Origin: Linnemannia elongata
Taxonomy: Eukaryota; Mortierellomycota; Mortierellomycetes; Mortierellales; Mortierellaceae
Length of the DNA: 64,000 bases
Assembly: GCA_036320915.1 (NCBI GenBank)
Contig: JAXBDG010000008.1
Span: 558,001-622,000, forward strand
Reading direction: 5' to 3'
In this document: positions 1-12,443 of the stretch, piece after piece
Numbering within the stretch: the stretch's first letter is position 1
Layout of the letters: each line of letters begins with the position of its first letter
The notes under the pieces: model-generated
What the model saw: only the letters and a program-made list of their open reading frames with translations
Told to the model about the DNA's origin: nothing
Databases searched by the model: none
Made by a program: the position numbers and the translations under genes

Positions 1-3000
1 TCCCCTCATTTATTCTCCTGAGAAAGAGTCAATAAAAGAAATAAAGGAGGCGTGTGAGAATAGAAAAAAAGGAACACGAAACGAAAAGACAGAGCTGGGC
101 ATGTGCTATGAAAGATAGCGATTTAGTGTACGCATACTTCAAGCAAACGTCGCCAATAAAACAGTAGTAGGTCGTTCTTAGCGCCCAGCGCATCTCATAC
201 GCCGCATCTCAATATTAGGAATGGCACACACGAGATGGTAACGAAATACTTTTTTTCTTTTGCTGGTCATTTCTTTCTTCCTTTTTGAGTCTTCTCAGGG
301 GAACAAAATCTTTCTTTCATCCATCGCAGGAGAAGAGGAGCCAAAGCGTGAATAGGAGAGATAGGAAGCAAGGAGAAGAAGACATGATGTGAGGACATAG
401 CAGTAGCTTTTCTCTGTTGAGCGGCTCATCATTTGCTCGTTAACCTCCAGAACTGCCGTCTTTTTTTTGACTTTTAAAGTCACTCACTCGCCTCCGTCTC
501 GATCCAAAATAACTTCATGGAGATGAACCACAAGCGGCGTAAACGCACATAAGTTCAACCATATACAGGAAAGAAATAGAAACAAGTCTATCCAAGGGCA
601 CGATGCTGTTCAATTCTCGCACAAAGAAAGAAGGAGGTGCCAACAAAGGACATAATGGTAGTGTGCCTGTACAGGTTGGATCGTCCATCATTTCTTTTTG
701 TTTGTGGAGGAAGTAAGGAAGGGGATAAATATAAGGATGTGAATGAGTAACATAAGGGTCTAACAAACAACTTGATAAACGATTCGTATGAGTGGATTTT
801 TGATTGGGTGGTGATTGGATCAATTGCGCAGACGAAGGCACGGTTTGTCCAATCGCATTTGACGCGTTTTGTCTTATTGTGAGCGATCATCCATGCTAGG
901 GTTGCGCTTCTTGCTTGATGGCGTTATAATAAAAAAAGACTCTGAGCAATTAATCGAAAGAGAGGCTATAAGGTCAGAGGAAGGAGGAGAGAAGAGCGTA
1001 AACGAGCATATCTTTAAACAAAAGACCAACCAGAGAATCACTGAATCGGACGTGGTACTTTTGTTTTACTGGGTTTTTTTTGGCGTGTGCTTATCTTGGC
1101 AAATAGACAAAACGTCTCTCAGAAAGTAAACACCCGAGATGTAACACAAAGCATAGCGGTAATACTTTGTCCATTCTCCAGTCGACTTCCTACACGCTTT
1201 TTCCTTGTTGCCGCTCGTGCATAACTATTCTCTATCTTTGTAGAAAACACCGAAAGAATATCTCTCGCGTTTCTACCCATGAGGCGATCTCCTTGGATGT
1301 TACCAGCACGATCGGAATAAAAAAATGCTTGCAAGAATGGCATACAGGTGGGTATTAATAATAATTCTAAAACGTGTACCTGGACTTCTCATTTTCAATA
1401 GATTTTGCAATGAAAAAAAAAAGAGGTAATCTCTTCCGAAGCAACCTGATGTACCGAGTAAATCCAACTAAGAAGAAGGGGTATTACAAGCTCCGCAAAC
1501 TTTCAAGGCGATTGCCTTTTGCCCATGTCGCCTCTTCTTTTTTTCCTACCCCTGTTACCGACTAAAGAATGGCGTCTCTATTGTCATGTATTCATCTCGT
1601 TAGTTTTTATGTGCCCTCAAAAGAAGATAGAAGAAGACTAGATAGAAGGTAGTAAAGAATGAGACAAAACGTGTTGAAATGAGAGCGAGTGGAGAATTCT
1701 TTAATACAAAGAATGAATGATCACACGTAACCTCAAATACACCAAGACGACATGTTAGTCCCGGATAACAGTTTGACAAGCACAACAGCAACACAAAGCA
1801 AAGAATAATGTGAACATGTTTTTTTTTTTTTTGGGCAATTCTTCAAAATGAATGAAGAAAAAAGGGACGAGACAAAGGCTGAACAATACCATCGTAATCT
1901 TCTCCACCGTACACAACAGCAACACAGACGACAACAGCAGCAGAACTAACTCAAACTGCAAAAAAAAAGGGACAACGATTGAACCGTATTGCCATTTGTC
2001 ATGCCGTGTCTCGCACGATTTCTCACAACACTTAGCCGACTGCCGTGCACAATCCCCTCCATTCTACATTTGTGGCACTAACGCTACAACGCTCTTACCT
2101 GTTTGACGCTTTGAATATATGGGCTTCCGTTTTTTTTTTGTTTGTTTTGGGTGGGTTACACGCTCCTGACACGGAGGCTAGGAAGCCTTGTCGGACTTGT
2201 TGGGCGTCTCGAAGGTTTCTATCGATCAGTCTAAGTCTTGTTGTTGATGTTGTTTGCCGAAACATCCGAAGAATTGGATTGTGTGTGCATGCTTTAATGT
2301 TATATGTCACGTCTATGTTGTGTGATGGGCTAACTAGCGGACCAGCGATGTTCTCGGTTGGATAACACCAAGAGAATGTTCGTGTGCAGAAAGTATTATT
2401 GTGCTCTACTCATGCTGGCATTGCAAACAAGATCGACGTGACATAAGGGGTATTCTGCAAACCGTGTATAAGTGGCGATTGTTCTTATCTTCAAGAAACG
2501 ATGTAAGAACCGGAAATATGTACGAGATCGATGGGTCGATCGATGCAAGCAGAAAAGATTGGGTTGATTGCAAGGGTGCCGTAAATGCGTTGTTAGAGTA
2601 AGCAAAACAAAGCAATACAGTCGGCTAAACCTTTTAACACAGCTCACCCTCCCCTCCTCTCCCCTCATGATCCTCATTATGCCGATGTGAGAGGTGAAAA
2701 AGTCGATGGGGAAGAGAGGGAAACACATAGGGCATGGAGTAGACGAGAGGGAAACTATGATCCCTCTTTTTCTTGCTTCATTCTCTCTCGCTCTCTCTTC
2801 TTTGATGATCAAGGTCGTTTCCTTTCCTCTATCCTTGCTCATATTCACCCTCTCTCTTTCCTCTGGATGAACTAAAGGAGTACCCAAAGAAACAAGCAAT
2901 GGCGATGCTGTAGTCTACCCCTTTCCTACATATTAACCTCGCCAGTCACTTTTAGTGCCTGAAAAAACTGCCGAAGAAAAAAAAATAGAGTTGGCCGAGG

Positions 3001-3728
3001 CTTCAGAGTCAGGACAAACAGGTTTGGAGGAGATGGCGAACGATTTGCAGCCCAACCTAAAGAACATTAAGAGTGGTCGAGGCCAATCGAAATGCTTTCC
3101 AAATTAGACGTTCTTCCTCCTGCTCTCCTTCCTCCTCGTCGTCTCTCCTCCAATCACCTTTGTCAGTGGACCCCGACTAGGCAAGGAGGGGATAGGAGAA
3201 AGACAGTTTTTCTTTTTTCATCCTCCACAAAGCAGGTTAGAGTGGCCGTCATTCGTGCTGCACACCCCTAGTCCGAGCGACAGAGATGCATGCAAATCGA
3301 CCACCTCGTTCGTTTATATATGCTCCATTGCTCCGTCCTCCTTTATTGTGATTAAACTGCGGGTTTCTCTATTGTCCTTGCCTAAAGGTATTGCCGAACC
3401 CATTCACACCAAGAGAGGGTGCAAAAAAACAATTGGCCTGGCTGGAGGAGGAAAGAGAGAGACACCTGGACACAAATAAATACCACCTGAGGAACCCCTG
3501 GTTGTTCAAGACCTTTTGTTCTCCCCTTCCTTTGACCTGGTTTCTTCACCTCTTCCCTCTTCACCGCTCTTAATCGCTTTACGACTAATACATCCTCATT
3601 CCCTTTTCCCTCCCTCTTCTACCTTTTCCTCTCCATTATACCTGTCTTTACCTCGGAGGATCACACTTTCATTTCCAGATACCCCTTTTCAATTTATTGC
3701 TGCCTTTTCGAAAACCCGATCATACAGA
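1..3728. other. gene-poor 5' region of the window and leader of the MFS gene
   Basis: No reading frame here has family motifs, plausible splice structure or sustained coding character on either strand. The longest open frame (complement of 2396-2899, about 167 codons) is Arg/Ser/Thr-rich with no recognisable domain and looks like chance. The sequence is AT-rich with many short T and A runs. From about 3490 it becomes CT-rich, which fits the leader of the gene starting at 3729. Confidence 0.6.
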
Positions 3729-5766
3729 ATGGGTTCTCCGGCACCAACACCTTCGGTCCATTCCGACAATGCGACCGTTGTCATCGAGTCCGAAAAGTCT
3801 CATTCCAATGTCGATCCCTCGTCATCCAACCCCAACCACATCACCAATGTTGAAAAACAAGAATACGCCGAACCAACCCGCGGCGAAAAGGAGGAAATTA
3901 TCGACGACCAGGAAGTTGTTGGAACTGGTGAACAAAAGATCGAGGATACATCAGCAAAGGTTGCATCCTCGAGCGCCTCTTCTTCCAAGGGATCTTCCCA
4001 CGGCAACATTGATCCTGGCCCACACAACCCGGCCCATGAGGACTTTGTGCCCATGCCCTTCAAACAGTTGATGCTCGTCTTTACGGGATTGATGCTTGGA
4101 ATTTTCCTTGCCTCGTTGGATCAGACGATTGTCTCGGTATGCTCTGCCAAGATTGCGGGCGAGTTCAATGCCTTGGACGAGATTCCTTGGATCGGAACCA
4201 GTTACCTCTTGACCTCGACCACCTTCCAGCCCCTGTAAGTCCTGCACCTGGTGTCATGTTTACATCCGAAAGCAATTGGCCGTTCTGAACCGATGAATTG
4301 ACCAAACGCGTCCTGTTTCACATCAATATTAGATACGGAAAAGGAAGCGATATCTTTGGTCGTAAGTTGACCTTCTTGTTCTCCATCAGTGTCTTCTTGA
4401 TCGGTTCGGCTCTCTGCGGTGCTTCTCAGAGCATGATCATGATGATCATCTCAAGGTAACAACGATTATTTTTTTTGACTTTTATAACAAGTAATAATTA
4501 GGGATCCATTCCACTTATTGAACATGCTGCTAACAGACATTCACTTTGGATACAACTTTTAGAGCTATTGCGGGAATTGGTGCAGGAGGAATCATGTCAT
4601 TGGTCATGATCATTATCACTGACTTGGTCTCGCTTAGAGATCGTGGCAAGTACCAAGGTATTATCGGTGCCGTCTTTGGCTTCTCTTCGGTTCTTGGACC
4701 CCTTCTTGGAGGTGTCTTCACCGATCACGCCTCTTGGCGCTGGGCCTTCTTCATTAACTTGCCTATCGGTGCCGTCACCCTCGTCGCTGTTGTCAAGCTG
4801 CTTCACTTGCCTCACGCCAAGGGCTCTCTCCGCGAGAAACTTGCCCGTATTGACTTTTATGGAGTCATCGCCCTGGTTATCGGACTTGTCCTCATCCTCC
4901 TGCCCTTGAACTGGGGAGGCAACACCAGGGAATGGAACGACCCTCTGATTACTGGTCTCCTCTGCGGTGGCTTCGCCGTTCTCCTTATCTTCTGCTTCAT
5001 CGAGGCCAAGGTCGCCGTTGAGCCCATTCTCCCCTTCCGCCTGTTCAAGAACCAGACCAACTCTGCCGTCTTTGCGACCTCGCTGTTTGTCGGAATGGGT
5101 TTCTTCGGTATCATGTTTTTCATGCCCCTGTACTTCCAGATCGTTCGTCAAGAATCTGCCACCTCCTCTGGTCTTGAGATGTTGCCCCTGATTGTCGGTC
5201 TTTTGGTCGCCTCGATCTCGTCTGGCTTCATGGTCTCCAAGTGGGGCCAGTACCGCCCCTTCATTTGGATCGGCCTTGCCCTTTCGACCATCGGTACCGG
5301 TCTCTTGACCCTCTTGAAGGAGGACTCTTCCCGCGGTATGATCATCGGCTTCTTGTTCATCAACGGCTGCGGTCTCGGTTTCTCGATGCAGACGATCATG
5401 CTCGCCATCCAGTCCTCGGTCGCGACTGCCGACATTGCGGTCGCCACCGCCAACGCGACTTTCTTCCGTACCGTTGGCTCCGTCTTTGGAGTCGCCATCT
5501 CCGGAACCGTCTTCAACAACGCCGTCAAAACCAACATCCAGCCCTTGCTCCGCGTGAACCCCAAAATTGCTATTGTCCTTGCAAACTCGTATGCTGTGAA
5601 CGAATTCGATGACGCGACCAAGGCCGAGATTCTCCACGTCTTCATGATCGCCCTCAACAAGGCCTTCACCGTCTGCATCCCCTTTATGGGCATTGCCTTC
5701 TTGTTCAGTTTAGCTATCCAGCACAACAAGTTGCGCAAGAACCTTGGACCCACCCCTATGGAGTAA
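3729..5766 (+). CDS. DHA2-type major facilitator superfamily drug/proton exporter
   Basis: Predicted 610-residue, about 14-helix MFS permease of the drug:H+ antiporter-2 type, expected to export toxic or xenobiotic compounds across the plasma or vacuolar membrane using the proton gradient. Exons 3729-4234, 4333-4455 and 4563-5766 join in phase. Residues 1 to about 110 are a Ser/Glu-rich soluble tail. The first membrane segment carries LASLDQTIV, the usual DHA2 start. YGKGSDIFGRK fits the loop 2-3 signature (motif A), RAIAGIGAGG follows, and VLGPLLGGVFTDHASWRWAF is the antiporter motif C. The length and the long N-terminal tail suit the family. The start at 3729 (MGSPAPTP) is the first ATG after a CT-rich leader; the frame is open further upstream but without a better start. 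The substrate cannot be told from sequence. The family assignment is firm. Confidence 0.93.
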
Positions 5767-8700
5767 AAACATGAAGTAAGGCGGGGCAAGGAGCAACTAG
5801 TTAACTAATAGATAAACATACGCATTTGTCTTTTGCTTTGTATCATAACACACACACACTCACACAACATACCCATATCCTTCCATTTATTATCCAATTT
5901 ACGAAACAATAAGCCAATAATAATAATAAAAAAAAGGCGCTTCAGCTACAAAAAAAAATGTATAGCAACATGCGCCCATGCAGTAGCTCCCTTTGTCGCT
6001 TCTTCCTGCCGTTGTGCTTCTAAGCCGACGTTTTTTTTCATGCGCCAGAGTCGCCTCTTTCTTGCTAGGCTAGAGAGAGGTTTCTTCATTCATGACGGAT
6101 AGGAGATCCTCTGCTGTGTTTTGAAGAATCTTCGGCTGCATGTGACTTCATGACGCGAAAAATGGTAGAACCATGCAGGAGATAGGGGTAAGGATGGAGG
6201 GGGAAATTACATGCATAAGGAGCAAGTGGAAAGGGGGGGGGGTTCTGTTTGGGATGCACCTGGTAAGATGAAAGGGAGTCATCGAAGAGTCAAGCATAGG
6301 TCGGATCGACGCGTTAGGGTATCTTTTGTTTGTTTGGCGCTTTTGGTCTGAGCAAGGGGGTAGGTCAGCAAACAGGTGGTTTTCTTTGAGTTCCTTGTAC
6401 CTAGTCTCTGAATTTTTCGTGGAAAAGAAGAAATATCAAGCAGAATCAACTTTGTAGGGGGGGGGGAGCAAACGGGAAAAGAACAGACTGGTAGAAATCT
6501 ACATGCAAGCGTCACATGGAATGGGCGGATGGATGAATGAAGGAACGAAGGAGAGGGAGAGAAACGAGGCTCGGGGTGGCGAGCGTGGGCTTCTAATGCA
6601 TCTGCATTGCACTACGCTTCTTTTTATGTCCGTTTCGACTCCTTTTAGAGAGCTCTTGGTGTGCTTTTCGTTTGGGTGTTGCGCCCAGGCTTTGCTTTAC
6701 CGAAAGTGATGCATGCTGCAGAAGTTCCTGTTTTTTCCCTTCCTCGTCATTCCTTTCTTCCGTCCTTCGATGAGTTAGCCATGTGAAGAAACATTGCAAA
6801 TGAGGAGCTGATGCACCATCGCAGCAAGCACTGACATTGAGATTGAGTTTAAGATACGGATTGACACCTTTTTCTTCGTTCTCATGCTTCCCACACTAAC
6901 AACGACAGGGAACGAACGTGGTAAAATGCGCCTAGTCATCTTTTGATTGTTGTACGCCCAAAGCCATGAAAATTTAACGAGCCAACGGAGCCAACCAACC
7001 AACCTCATCTCTTTCTTCCACCTCGCACGCACGCTCTCTCACCTTTTCCCTCTATCTGTCGACAATGCATATTTATTGATATGCCTGCAATGTTTTCGCC
7101 TCTCTGTTCGGGAGGAAAGCAAAAAGAAACAAAGGACATCAACAAAAAAAGGGATGCTTTTTTGTTTGTTGACGAGTAAAGGGTGATGATTGTGCAAGTT
7201 ATCAAATTGGTCTCCTGTTTTGATGCATCTTTTTCTCATGCTAGCCGTAATGGTTTTTTTCCGTTCTTTTCTGTGTATCTTGATGTGTGTGCAGGCAGGG
7301 CCATAGCCATTTGTTCGATTGGTTCACCCAAGGGGTTCGTTGTCTATCTGTGAAGTTATTTTGCTTTCTTTGTTAGAATGGCTTTGAGCGGAAGCAGGAA
7401 GAATTGTGCAGTCGTGTATCTTCCTCGGAGCAATTTTGCTTTGTTGTTGTTTTCTTACTTTTTTTCCTTTCCTCTTTGTCCAGTTGTTGTTGTTCTGAGG
7501 CTGTTGTTCAATGAGTTTTTACTGTGGAATTGAGCGTGGATGATTTGTTGTTGTTATTCTTCGTTGGTTCAACTTGTTGTGGAAGTTTGCCGCATGGTTG
7601 ATTTTGCTGAACCCCCAAGATATTTTTTGCGTATCCTGTGTTCATCGCCACAGAATAGGAAAAGAAAGAAGAGGAGGTGATAAAGGAGAAAAGAACCCGG
7701 CGTAATAAAGGAAAAACAATATGTCTTGAAAGACCTCTATCGTTAGGAGAGAGGCGAACGGAAAGGTGGTTTGATTGGGATTGAATGCGATCGTGCAGGT
7801 ATCTTTGTACGGTAAGGTCCTTCCCGTATCTGAATAGAGTTGTTGCGTTCAGTGGCTACACCCCAGGATCTAGGAATGGGTGGGCGGGCTGACAGTGAAA
7901 CACAATACCCAGATGTGTCGTTTGAACGACAAATCTGGGCATGGACCCAAAAGGATACAACAAAGCAGTATGTTAAACAGAAGAGCAACTATTTCTCAAT
8001 GTGGCCTATAAAGAAAAGTAAAGGCGAAAACGCGCGAGTGCTGGACTGCGCACGAAGTGGAGAAGGTTGTAGGTGACTGAGGATCAATTATTACGAGAAA
8101 ATATTGGCTTATGTGAGGATGTGACAAAACAAGGGGGAAGCAACACATAGACAGAAAAAAGGGGGAGAGGGCCGAATGGGCTTTTTCTATTGTTTTCGTA
8201 CACTACATGTCCTCACAGAAACTGCTGTGTGGATGAAACAAGTGTGACAGAGATGATTGTTAAGGTTGTGGTTATTCTCTTGGATGGGTGGAAGGCAAAA
8301 GGATGGGCGAATGTCCATAGTTTCAAGGTATTATATGGGAGAGAAAAAGTAATGATGATATGAACAAAACATGATGATGTGGGAAGCAGATGGGGAAGGG
8401 AGTGACAAAGACAGGGTGGGTGAGTTCATTTCTGTGCAGTTGTTTTGTTTGTCTCTTTCATCGCCCGATCATCGCTCGTGAGTGAATGAGAGTGGGCAAG
8501 ACGAAGACTACAAGAAGATGTTCAGATTGGCAGGTTGATCGCGCAGTCGCCAAACCCTCAGACATAATGAAGCGCCCATCTACTGTAGATGAAAAGTGTT
8601 GCGCCCTGACCGTGTCTCGCCCTCTCAGCAAATGGCGTTTGTTCCAATTGTCTCGAAATCCAAACTCAGACATAAAGAAGGTCAAGTGTATGTGGATGTG

Positions 8701-9131
8701 TGGGTGGAAGACAACGGTTGCCATGTCCTCCTTAACGCTGCTTTTTTCCTCTCGAGCAATAGCCAACTCTTTCCACCACCACCCCTGATTGACTCATTTC
8801 TTCTTGCTTGCCACTCACTCTATGTGTCCTCATTCATTCAATCATTGCACACATACTCTCCATTCCAACTCTCATTTGCAATGCAAACAGCCCCTGTTGC
8901 CCTTTCCGTTCACCTTTTTTTTCTTCTCTTTGATTGATTGCTCTCCTTTGTTCGACAGCATAAATAGCGCTTTTTCAAATTTCACTTTCCCCTCTTCCTC
9001 CTTTCTTCACTTCCAACCCTTGCTCTGTTCATTGTTCACATCACAGAGACATATACCCTGAACACACATCCACCCTCTACGGTGATACAGATCAACAGAC
9101 CTTTATCCTCATCCTCACAACCCAACAAGCG
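5767..9131. other. 3.4 kb intergenic region upstream of the BTB gene
   Basis: I see no supportable gene. The stretch holds two long G runs (about 6232-6242 and 6457-6465), GT-rich segments around 7240-7600, and a near-perfect 32-nt palindrome at 7908-7939. The end is probably promoter and leader of the BTB gene: a TATA-like cataaatag at 8959-8967 is followed by a CT-rich and then A/C-rich tract up to the ATG at 9132. Open frames such as 8486-8788 lack any domain and start inside low-complexity sequence. Confidence 0.5.
7908..7939. repeat. 32-nt near-perfect palindrome
   Basis: The two 16-nt halves are reverse complements at 14 of 16 positions. The outer 7 bp (CCCAGAT/ATCTGGG) and an inner block (TGTCGTT/AACGACA) pair fully; one mismatch lies between them and a T-G wobble at the centre. 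It can form a hairpin in either strand or be a dimeric protein-binding site. It lies about 1.2 kb upstream of the BTB gene in otherwise featureless DNA, and its role is unknown. Confidence 0.6.
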
Positions 9132-11572
9132 ATGGGACCCGTCATGGCTGACTGCCACTTCCAACACACCTTCTTTACTCAGTCACCCCTCTCATCAACG
9201 CTCTACATCACCGCCGACAATAATAACAATACCACCTCATCGGCAAACCCACCTTCACCCTTTCCCTCCTCTCCTTCTATCCCTTCCAGGCACCTAGGAC
9301 AGCATCAGAACTATCACTTCCACCAACATCACAGCCTCCATGATCATAATCCACACCAACACCCTACTCCCAATCACAATCCCGCGCAAATCTCTACATT
9401 TTCTACTGATCAAAGTTCAAGCGCCACTCCGCCTTTTCCTGTCAATGACAGGAAAGACAGCACCTGCTACGGTAGTGGTTCCTTTCCGCCGGACACCTAC
9501 TACGCGCACGCGGTCGCCAAATACCTCCTCCCAGACGGCCCCAGTATGTTTGGAAGAAGATCGGATGCCAATTGCATACTCTGTGTAGGGGATGTCAAGT
9601 ATTATGTTCATGTTCCAATGCTTGCTGTAAGTGTCTTATTTTTTTATTTTATTTTTTGCCTGATTTGCGAATGAGGCTGTAACAACGTCGTAAGTACAAC
9701 ATCAGCAAGCAACCCCTCTTTGGCACTCAATCGACTTTCTTACTGCGATCTTATGCGATTTCATTTTTATTTGAGTTTTATGTTTCTGAGGGTCAATTTC
9801 TTTCACCCCTGGGTCTCTTTGCCCGCCTGTGCCCCTGCCTCCTTCGCCCTGGCCTTTACTTTTGGTTACCAAACATCTTTCTGAACTCTTTCCTTCCTCT
9901 TCCTCCTTCGCCCCCTCCCCCTATTTCTTTTTTTCTATCTTTCTTGCCATTTTTCGTCCGTTCTTTCACTCAGCCTCACCTTTCAGTACCCCGTTTTTTC
10001 CTCTTCTGATTGTTATTTTGAACAGTTCGTCATTTGTTTGTCATGTTTTGTCGTGCCCTATTGTTGCAATTTCAACAACCCCTCACTATCCCTTTTTCGA
10101 CTATAAGAAAGTATAACAAAATGGAGCTAGCAATGTGGGTGCTTGGGTTGTCGGGGGAACAACCACCTCCACCACCATCACTTTGAACAAATGATGGATC
10201 GGGTGATTGACAAGTACCACGGTATAATACATTCAAACGAGCTAACCTGAATAACTTTTCTCTCTGTTTCTCTGCACCTATTCACTTCCTTTTCCCTCTC
10301 ATTTTTTTTTTTTTTTTTTTTTTTTTTTAATCTGACGAAACAATAACGACGACTTGAACTTTTAATTTTAGTCGCGCTCTCCAATATTCCGGAGGATATT
10401 CACCGAGATGATTGATAGTGAGGCGTGGGGACCCAATGGCGACGTTTCGAGTGATGACTGCAGCACCAACAGCAACATCAGCGTCCACGATGAGCAACAC
10501 GACGATCTAGACGTTGGCCATGACAATGATGGTCATCACTTGCTGTCGGGAGAGGTGGGAGGCGAACGTGGAAGAGGAGGAGGAGGAGGCTGGAGCGCGC
10601 ACGCATCGACACCAACATCCTTGTCCACATCCACTACAAATACAAAAACACGAACAGCAACAACAAAAACAACAACAACAACAGCAATAACAACAGTAAG
10701 GACATTAACAACGTCCATGGCAACAACTCCAACCACCTCAATAACGTCCACAACAATGGATGCTGATTCGTCCATGGATGAAGATCAGCATGGTTGTTAT
10801 GAAGACGACGACGACGACGAAGAAGAAGATGATGATGAAGGTGAAGATGAAGAAGGTGATGATGAGACAGAACAGTCAAAGGCGGCAGTGGAAGGAGAGG
10901 AGGAGAAATTACCGAGGCTGACCCTGCACTTTGCCGACCCTGTCGGCAGTCGATTTGATGAACTTTTGTACTGGGTAAGTATGGGGTTTTCAATGTATCG
11001 CAATAACAATGCTTTATCATGGGTTTGTGGAGGAAAGAGAGCTACGCTAAAAGACAGAAGAGAAGGAGGGAGAAGTGGCCGCTGGAAAAAGGAGAGGTGC
11101 ATGGAAAAGAGATGGTTTCAACTTATCCAATTACGTGCGAACGCGCTTTGAAGGCGCGCCTCCTTTCACACACCCCTCCTCATTTGATAGGCAAGACAAT
11201 AGGAACCAAAACCCAATTGAACACATGTCCTTCAACAAAGAATTAACTTCCTCAACCCATCTCTATTTTTCCGCACCTAAACCATGCTAGATCTACACAG
11301 ACCAAAGCGACCGGTGGCTGACCCACTTCACCCCTCAGAACTATGCAGCCATCCTCCAGAACATTGCCCTCCTCAACCTGGCCACACCCACAGTCCTGGC
11401 CATCTGTCGGGCATTCGAGCAGTCCTCTGCCAACGCTAAGGGTGATGTTCCCATGGGGTTTGCCGATGAGTATTTTATGTTGCCAAGATCAACACTTTTC
11501 CCTATTCCTCAACCCCCTTCCTCCACTTCTATATTCTCTCCCGTAGTGGAGGGTGCAACACATTTTTTGTAG
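9132..11572 (+). CDS. BTB/POZ-domain protein interrupted by a low-complexity acidic insertion
   Basis: Predicted 459 residues from exons 9132-9626, 10372-10974 and 11291-11572, all joined in phase 0. Residues 1 to about 135 are Ser/His/Asn/Pro-rich and probably disordered. A BTB/POZ fold then begins: SDANCILCVGDVKYYVHVPM, followed across the first splice by LASRSPIFRRIFTEMI, the usual strand-helix start of BTB domains. About 160 residues of Gly/Thr repeats and an Asp/Glu run are inserted before LPRLTLHFADP and the second half (LLYWIYTDQSDRW, then a helical segment around NIALLNLATPTVLAICRAFE). BTB domains mediate dimerisation and often recruit cullin-3; no Kelch, MATH or zinc finger is attached, so the partner is unknown. 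Intron 1 is long (745 bp) and holds a 27-T run. The BTB call is fairly strong; the start is less certain. Confidence 0.78.
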
Positions 11573-11654
11573 TTTCATTCTTTTTTCATGAATATCAAGA
11601 CAGAGGCATGAGAAAACCATGTACTGTACTTTGTACCCATGGATAAATTGATGA

Positions 11655-11686
<32 letters not shown>

Positions 11687-12443
11687 GGCTTGGTTTGGTT
11701 TGTGGGGTACGGGAGTTTGGCAACACCAAACGGGGGAGAAGTAGGGGATGAATGGAAGTAAAATTGGGAGGCGAAAGAAGAGTCCAAGCGTCCAACGACA
11801 ACCAAAGGGGTGAAAAGACACAAAAGGGTCAGTAAGAGATGAACTCCCCCCCCCCCCCCTTTGAAAAGGTCTACGGGAGTGTGATGGATGACAATGCAAA
11901 ATCGTACAAGCAACAAAGGAAAAAAACAAGAAGGGTGTGTGTGCATTGCTGTTCTTGCTATCTTCCTTTTCCTTGCGAACAAACTAGGGAGGGTAGGGGG
12001 GGGGGGGGCAAGGAGCAGGGAGCAGGGAGCAGGGAGCAAGGAGCAGGGAGCAGGGAAAAATGGGATGGAAGGGGTGGCATTGCTTCATCGTTATCCCTTT
12101 TCTTCCTTCTCTCTAAGTTTGTCCTTCTCTTGTTATTGTTCTCAGTATTTACTTCTGTTTTCAACGTCCAGTCGAGCCAATTTTTGTTCTCTCGTAAACG
12201 AAGCCGCGCCGCGGCTCTACATAGCAGCAATATGAACACGAAACGCGTCGCGACTCCTAGAACTGATCAATGATGACAACGACACCCACCAGGCTCTAAT
12301 AGTCTCATTCATGCGCCGATCACTGGTCACTTCTCAATAGAGGATAAATACAAATTTTTATTACTTTTGTCCAAGACCTCCCTCCACAAGGCCGCTCTAC
12401 CATCTTCATACCCACCGGCCACTCTCTCTCTCCACCCGCCTTC
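11573..12443. other. convergent 3' region between BTB and polyphosphatase genes
   Basis: No gene seen. It contains a 29-T run (11658-11686), a C run near 11850, a G run near 12000 and a 7-bp minisatellite (12009-12056). The two flanking genes converge here, so it should hold both terminators. Confidence 0.6.
12009..12056. repeat. GGAGCAG heptamer minisatellite
   Basis: About six tandem copies of the 7-bp unit GGAGCAG, one or two with a G-to-A change, directly after a G run. It lies in the intergenic space between two convergent genes. Confidence 0.85.

Noticed and set aside
2396..2899. 167-codon minus-strand frame near the window start
   Set aside because: Arg/Ser/Thr-rich without domain or splice context; it probably reflects GA/CT-rich sequence.
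4597..5637. 346-codon open frame antisense to the MFS exporter
   Set aside because: It mirrors the codon bias of the sense gene, is composed of Asp/Gly/Glu-rich low-complexity sequence and has no domain.
10634..11020. Antisense frames rich in Leu, Val or Ser over the BTB insertion
   Set aside because: They are reverse readings of the Thr/Asn and Asp/Glu triplet repeats.
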